This document shows, piece by piece, positions 60,060 through 64,000 of a stretch of DNA of 64,000 nt; positions within the stretch are counted from its first letter, which is position 1, and the number at the start of each line of letters is the position of its first letter. A program made the translations under genes and the position numbers. The stretch is from Ochrobactrum quorumnocens (GTDB lineage: Bacteria; Pseudomonadota; Alphaproteobacteria; Rhizobiales; Rhizobiaceae): positions 992,001 to 1,056,000 of the forward strand of contig NZ_CP022604.1 in assembly GCF_002278035.1 (NCBI RefSeq). The letters are read 5' to 3'. The notes beneath the pieces were generated by a model that saw only the letters and a program-made list of their open reading frames with translations, was not told the DNA's origin and did no database searches.

Positions 60060-60983
60060 ATGTCGGGTGCTGAGGGAGGAACGGCTCAGGGCCGGGTGTC
60101 GTTTGATGGACTGGCTATCGCGCTTGTCATGTTCATCATGTTCACATGGGGGCTTAATCAGGTTGCCATCAAGATCGGCAATCGCGGTTTCAACCCCATG
60201 CTCATGGCCGCAGGTCGTGCAGCATTGGGTGGCCTTTGTGTTTTTCTCTGGTGCTACTGGAAACGTATTCCTCTTTTTGGACGAGATGGCACTTTAAAGC
60301 CCGGCATTCTGGCCGGCCTTCTCTTTGGTGTTGAATTTGTCCTGATCTTTCTCGCCATGGAACTCACCAGCGTCGGGCGTGTCACTCTGATGATGAACGT
60401 GATGCCATTCTGGGTGGCAATCGGTAGTCATTTTCTTTTGGGTGAGCGCATGTCCATGCGCGCCTTCATTGGTATGTGTGTGGCATTCCTCGGTGTCTTT
60501 GTTGTCTTTTCGGACCATATCAGTCGGCCTGGCCCCAATGCGGTCTATGGTGATTTGCTTGCGCTGATATCAGGAATGCTGTGGGGAATGACGACGCTCG
60601 TCATTAAGCGGACGAAACTTGCAAGTGCTGCGCCCGAAAAGACGCTTCTTTATCAGCTGGCAGTGGCAGCTCTGGTTCCATTACCATTCATGTCGCTGAG
60701 TGGTCCATTGATCCGTGATCCGGATATGCTCTCGGTTCTGTCATTTCTGTTTCAATCGGTGTTTGTAGTAGCTGTGACCTATCCATTGTGGTTCTGGATG
60801 GTACGACGCTATCCGGCTTCCAAACTGTCTAATTTTGCGTTTCTCACGCCCGCTTTCGGTGTGCTGTTGAGTGGAATATTGCTCAACGAACATCTTGGCT
60901 GGAAAATCTTCGCTGCACTCGCCCTGATCGGGCTGGGCCTGCTTATTATCAATCGACCAGCAAAAGCCGGAGTTGCTCGATGA
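60060..60983 (+). CDS. DMT-superfamily (EamA) transporter
   Basis: 307 residues with about ten hydrophobic segments in two EamA repeats: FTWGLNQVAIKIGNRGFNPM, NVMPFWVAIGSHFLLGERMS, then TYPLWFWMVRRYPASKLSNF and FLTPAFGVLLSGILLNEHLG. An inner-membrane exporter of small molecules; substrate unknown. Starts 2 bp after the synthase gene and overlaps the HAD gene by 4 bp. Confidence 0.88.
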   Translation: MSGAEGGTAQGRVSFDGLAIALVMFIMFTWGLNQVAIKIGNRGFNPMLMAAGRAALGGLCVFLWCYWKRIPLFGRDGTLKPGILAGLLFGVEFVLIFLAMELTSVGRVTLMMNVMPFWVAIGSHFLLGERMSMRAFIGMCVAFLGVFVVFSDHISRPGPNAVYGDLLALISGMLWGMTTLVIKRTKLASAAPEKTLLYQLAVAALVPLPFMSLSGPLIRDPDMLSVLSFLFQSVFVVAVTYPLWFWMVRRYPASKLSNFAFLTPAFGVLLSGILLNEHLGWKIFAALALIGLGLLIINRPAKAGVAR

Positions 60984-61651
60984 AACTCGTTCTCTTTGAT
61001 TGTGACGGTACGCTTGTCGATAGCGGTGATACGATTCACCATTGCATGGCTGCAAGCTTTATTGATGCAGGATTGCAGCCGCCGGAAATTGCTCAGACCC
61101 ATTCAATCATTGGTCTTTCGCTTCCATTGGCTATTGCGCAATTGCTTGGTCGTGAAGTCGATGAGCAGGTCAACTGGCTTACACAGCGCTATAAGGAAAA
61201 CTTTGTTCGGCTGCGTCAGGCACCAGATTTCGCAGAGCCACTTTATGATGGTATCTTGCCATTGCTGACAGAGCTTGGCAGTCGCGATGATCTTCTGTTG
61301 GGTATTGTGACAGGTAAGTCGCAACGCGGCGTACGCTCGGTCTTTGAGCGTCACGGAATTGGACACCATTTTATGGTCATTCGTACTGCTGATGATTGTC
61401 CTTCCAAACCACATCCAGCCATGGTGCTTGAATCTTGCGCTGAAATGGGGATAGAACCGGACCAAACGATCGTAATTGGCGATGCAATCTACGATATGCA
61501 AATGGCTCGTTCAGCAGGCGCACGTGCTGCCGGTGTTTCCTGGGGCTATCATGGCCCAACCTCACTTGTGGAAGCAGGCGCTCATCACGTCCTGAATAAG
61601 CCTGAAGAACTCCATGCTATCCTGCATGAAATGGATGCCTTAGTTTCGTAA
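60980..61651 (+). CDS. HAD-family phosphatase (Gph-like)
   Basis: 223 residues. LVLFDCDGTLVDSGDTIH (DxD nucleophile), VTGKSQRGVRSV, SKPHPAMVLESCAEMG and VIGDAIYDMQMARSAGARAA. Closest in style to phosphoglycolate-phosphatase-like HAD enzymes; substrate not readable. Coupled to the transporter gene. Confidence 0.9.
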   Translation: MKLVLFDCDGTLVDSGDTIHHCMAASFIDAGLQPPEIAQTHSIIGLSLPLAIAQLLGREVDEQVNWLTQRYKENFVRLRQAPDFAEPLYDGILPLLTELGSRDDLLLGIVTGKSQRGVRSVFERHGIGHHFMVIRTADDCPSKPHPAMVLESCAEMGIEPDQTIVIGDAIYDMQMARSAGARAAGVSWGYHGPTSLVEAGAHHVLNKPEELHAILHEMDALVS

Positions 61652-61686
61652 TTGATTGCGACACGATAGCTGTAAGAACTGGATAT

Positions 61687-62475
61687 ATGATAATGCGCGA
61701 CACTCTGAGCGACCCACAAGCCGAAATGCCGATTTCCCAGAAAGACCCGGTGGCCCGCTCGCAGGAGCTGATGCGGACGCCTTTGCCGAAACGTTTTTAC
61801 GAAAAGGCTGAGGTTGCGGAAGTCGAAGGCGGTTTTACTGTGCATCTGGATGGCCGCCCGGTCAAAACTCCGGCACGTGCTGTTCTGCTCTTGCCCACAG
61901 CATCCGCTGCTGAAATCGTCGCTGAAGAGTTCCGTTCGCAGGAAAAGGTTATTGACCCTTCCAAAATGCCAGCCACACGTCTGGTAAACACAGCCGTCGA
62001 TGGTATCGCGCAGGATCCGCAGGCAGTGTTTGAAGATATCTTGCGCTTTGCCGGTACGGACATGATTTGTTATCGTGCCGCGACCCCGAAAGAACTGGTT
62101 GCCCGGCAGACTGAACAATGGGACCCATTGATTGACTGGGCTGAAAGTCTGGGGGCACGCTTCGCACTGGCCGAAGGTGTGATGCATGTCGAGCAATCAC
62201 GCGAAGCAATTACTGCCTATGGCGTTCATCTGTCGGAATTCAAAAATCCAATTGCACTTGCGTCGCTCCATACCATGACGACACTAACTGGCTCGGCACT
62301 TATCGCGCTGGCAATTGCCAAGGGCGAGATATCCGTCGAAGACGGTTGGACACGCGCGCATCTTGATGAAGACTGGACCATTGAGCATTGGGGCGAAGAT
62401 GCCGAAGCGCAGGCCCGCCGCAAGACACGCAAGGGCGAAATGATGGTTGCCGCTCAGGTGCTGCAGGCGCTCTAG
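61687..62475 (+). CDS. ATP12-family F1 ATPase assembly chaperone
   Basis: 262 residues. KRFYEKAEVAEVEGGFTVHL, LDGRPVKTPARAVLLLPT and LRFAGTDMICYRA then EQWDPLIDWAESLGARF are the ATP12 signature segments. It binds the F1 alpha subunit during assembly. Found in alphaproteobacteria and mitochondria. A second ATG lies 6 bp downstream. Confidence 0.92.
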   Translation: MIMRDTLSDPQAEMPISQKDPVARSQELMRTPLPKRFYEKAEVAEVEGGFTVHLDGRPVKTPARAVLLLPTASAAEIVAEEFRSQEKVIDPSKMPATRLVNTAVDGIAQDPQAVFEDILRFAGTDMICYRAATPKELVARQTEQWDPLIDWAESLGARFALAEGVMHVEQSREAITAYGVHLSEFKNPIALASLHTMTTLTGSALIALAIAKGEISVEDGWTRAHLDEDWTIEHWGEDAEAQARRKTRKGEMMVAAQVLQAL

Positions 62476-62516
62476 TTTTTATTCAACTAATGAACATAAT
62501 AGATTGATATTAATAG

Positions 62517-62540
62517 AAAACCCGGCTTGCGCCGGGTTTT
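62517..62540. terminator. bidirectional terminator
   Basis: AAAACCCGGC (62517-62526), loop TTGC, GCCGGGTTTT (62531-62540). It closes the rightward ATP12 transcript and lies 130 bp beyond the glnA stop on the other strand. Confidence 0.88.
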
Positions 62541-62569
62541 CTTTCGCGTGCTTCAGCACGTCGTTCCCC

Positions 62570-62640
62570 TCGGTAATCCAAGCGTATCCTGAAAAGTGTG
62601 AAACTATTTTGGATAAGATGCGCTTTAAACAAGTAACCAG
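62570..62640. repeat. diverged copy of the intergenic repeat
   Basis: AAGCGTATCCTGAAAAGTGTG, then TTTTGGATAAGATGCGCTTTAAACAAG, follows the same block order as the repeat at 50516-50625 (AAAAGTGTG, TTTTG.GTAAGAT, GCTTTAAAACA). About 70 bp remain recognisable. Confidence 0.4.
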
Positions 62641-62669
62641 AGCGGGTGGTTGCCCACCCGCACAATAGG

Positions 62670-64000
62670 TTAAACCGAGTAGTACATGTCGAACTCGACT
62701 GGATGCGGCGTTGTTTCGTAACGCAGCACTTCAGCCATCTTGATTTCGATGAAGCTATCGATCTGGTCGTCTTCGAAAACGCCACCAGCTTTGAGGAACT
62801 CGCGATCCTTGTCGAGCGACTGCAGAGCTTCACGAAGCGAACCGCAGACGGTTGGGATCTTCTTGAGTTCCTTTGCAGGCAGATCGTAAAGGTCCTTGTC
62901 CATAGCCTGACCTGGGTGGATCTTGTTCTTGATACCGTCAAGACCAGCCATCAGCAGAGCTGCGAAGCAGAGGTATGGGTTCGCTGCTGGATCCGGGAAG
63001 CGAACTTCAAGGCGCTTCGACTTCGGAGACGAGCCGAATGGAATACGGCAGGAAGCCGAACGGTTACGCGCCGAATAGGCCAGCAGAACCGGAGCTTCAT
63101 AACCTGGGACCAGACGCTTGTAGGAGTTGGTCGATGGGTTGGTGAATGCGTTCACAGCCTTGGCGTGCTTGATAACGCCACCGATAAAGAACAGGCAGTT
63201 TTCCGACAGACCGGCATATTCGTTGCCAGCAAAGGTTGGCTTGCCTTCTTTCCAGATAGAGAAGTGAACGTGCATGCCTGAACCGTTGTCGCCGAAAACT
63301 GGCTTCGGCATGAAGGTTGCAGTCTTGCCGTAAGCGTTGGCAACCTGATGCACAACATACTTGTAGATCTGCATCTTGTCGGCGTTGCGAACAAGCGTAT
63401 CGAACTTGACGCCGAGTTCGTGCTGGGCCGAAGCCACTTCGTGGTGATGCTTTTCAACGGTCACGCCCATTTCCGTCAAAACGGTGAGCATTTCCGAACG
63501 CATGTCCTGTGCGCTGTCGATTGGCGGAACAGGGAAATAGCCACCCTTGACGCGTGGACGATGACCGAGGTTACCGGTTTCGTAATCGGTGTCGTCATTC
63601 GATGGCAGTTCGGTCGAGTCGAGCTTGAAGCCTGTGTTGAATGGATCAACCTTGTACTTCACGTCATCAAAGACAAAGAATTCAGCTTCTGGACCGACGT
63701 AAACGGTGTCGCCGATGCCGAGCGACTTCATGTAGGCTTCAGCCTTCTTTGCAGTCGTGCGTGGGTCGCGGCCATAAGCTTCACCCGAAATAGGATCAAG
63801 AATGTCGCAGAGAATAACCAGCGTGGACTGAGCGAAGAACGGGTCAATATGAGCCGTTTCCGGATCTGGCATGAGAACCATGTCGGATTCATTAATGGCC
63901 TTCCAGCCAGCAATCGAAGAGCCGTCGAACATGACGCCATCAACGAACATTTCTTCGTCTACGAGGCCGATATCCATCGTGACGTGATGCAGCTTGCCCT
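62670..64000 (-). CDS. glnA: glutamine synthetase type I, 5' end cut by window
   Basis: 443 codons are visible and the first 25-30 residues lie beyond the right edge. Motifs: [40 protein letters not shown] and [13 protein letters not shown]. The adenylylation Tyr is in DLYDLPAKE. Makes glutamine from glutamate and ammonia. Type I beta form, controlled by GlnE. In Rhizobiales glnB usually lies upstream, here outside the window. Confidence 0.97.
   Translation of the reverse strand, partial: GKLHHVTMDIGLVDEEMFVDGVMFDGSSIAGWKAINESDMVLMPDPETAHIDPFFAQSTLVILCDILDPISGEAYGRDPRTTAKKAEAYMKSLGIGDTVYVGPEAEFFVFDDVKYKVDPFNTGFKLDSTELPSNDDTDYETGNLGHRPRVKGGYFPVPPIDSAQDMRSEMLTVLTEMGVTVEKHHHEVASAQHELGVKFDTLVRNADKMQIYKYVVHQVANAYGKTATFMPKPVFGDNGSGMHVHFSIWKEGKPTFAGNEYAGLSENCLFFIGGVIKHAKAVNAFTNPSTNSYKRLVPGYEAPVLLAYSARNRSASCRIPFGSSPKSKRLEVRFPDPAANPYLCFAALLMAGLDGIKNKIHPGQAMDKDLYDLPAKELKKIPTVCGSLREALQSLDKDREFLKAGGVFEDDQIDSFIEIKMAEVLRYETTPHPVEFDMYYSV

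Overview
The window comes from an alphaproteobacterium of the Brucella/Ochrobactrum group. The chromosomal part (42.3-64 kb) carries a typical Rhizobiales cluster: a D,D-carboxypeptidase, tmk, holB, metG, a TatD nuclease and a PhnP-like hydrolase, next to a cyclic beta-1,2-glucan exporter (ndvA/cgt), an ATP12 chaperone and glnA. Bases 1-42331 are the larger part of a lambda-like siphovirus prophage that continues past the left edge. Its right end is a 45-bp copy of the 3' half of tRNA-Arg(CCG) beside a tyrosine integrase. The intact tRNA and attL should lie to the left of the window.

Prophage layout. Bases 1-2577 form a leftward early operon that includes a phage DNA sliding clamp (DnaN). A lambda-like switch follows (2655-3875): an S24 repressor flanked by operators of the form GGT-N6-ACC, with a leftward promoter, a repressor promoter and a rightward promoter ahead of a Cro-like gene. 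Bases 4022-9405 are the rightward early operon: a CII-like regulator, a ParB/MT-A70 fusion methyltransferase, a cytosine-methyltransferase-like gene, a replication initiator with an iteron-like origin inside its reading frame, and a NusG-like protein. Bases 9624-29973 are the morphogenesis genes in lambda order (Nu1, A, W, B, C, scaffold, D, E, FI, FII, U, V, G/T, H, further tail genes, K-like, J, fibres), with a candidate cos site, a -1 frameshift site at G/T and a lipoprotein gene on the opposite strand. Bases 30.1-31.6 kb hold an unusual array of paired hairpins, mostly about 100 bp apart. Lysis genes (endolysin, nested Rz/Rz1, putative holin) occupy 32.1-33.6 kb. A leftward operon behind an alphaproteobacterial SOS box (34.0-36.8 kb) encodes a Y-family polymerase, two zinc-binding proteins and an SRAP/HMCES-type protein. 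Next come a D12 adenine methyltransferase and an AT-richer leftward pair (ParB-like protein plus a second D12 methyltransferase) that looks like cargo, possibly a defence module. The integrase is last.

Chromosomal part. Small envelope proteins, an SPFH protein, tRNA-Asp(GTC), PepSY and DoxX proteins come first. A tRNA-Gly(CCC) gene is split by an 874-bp IS5-family element. After a lipid kinase and rlpA, the housekeeping cluster runs to glnA, which is cut by the right edge.

The strongest candidates for something undescribed are the paired-hairpin array, which shows compensatory base changes between copies, and the ParB/D12 cargo pair. The phage-encoded clamp and NusG paralogue, the TolA-like lipoprotein and the SOS operon with hairpins over two ribosome binding sites also stand out.
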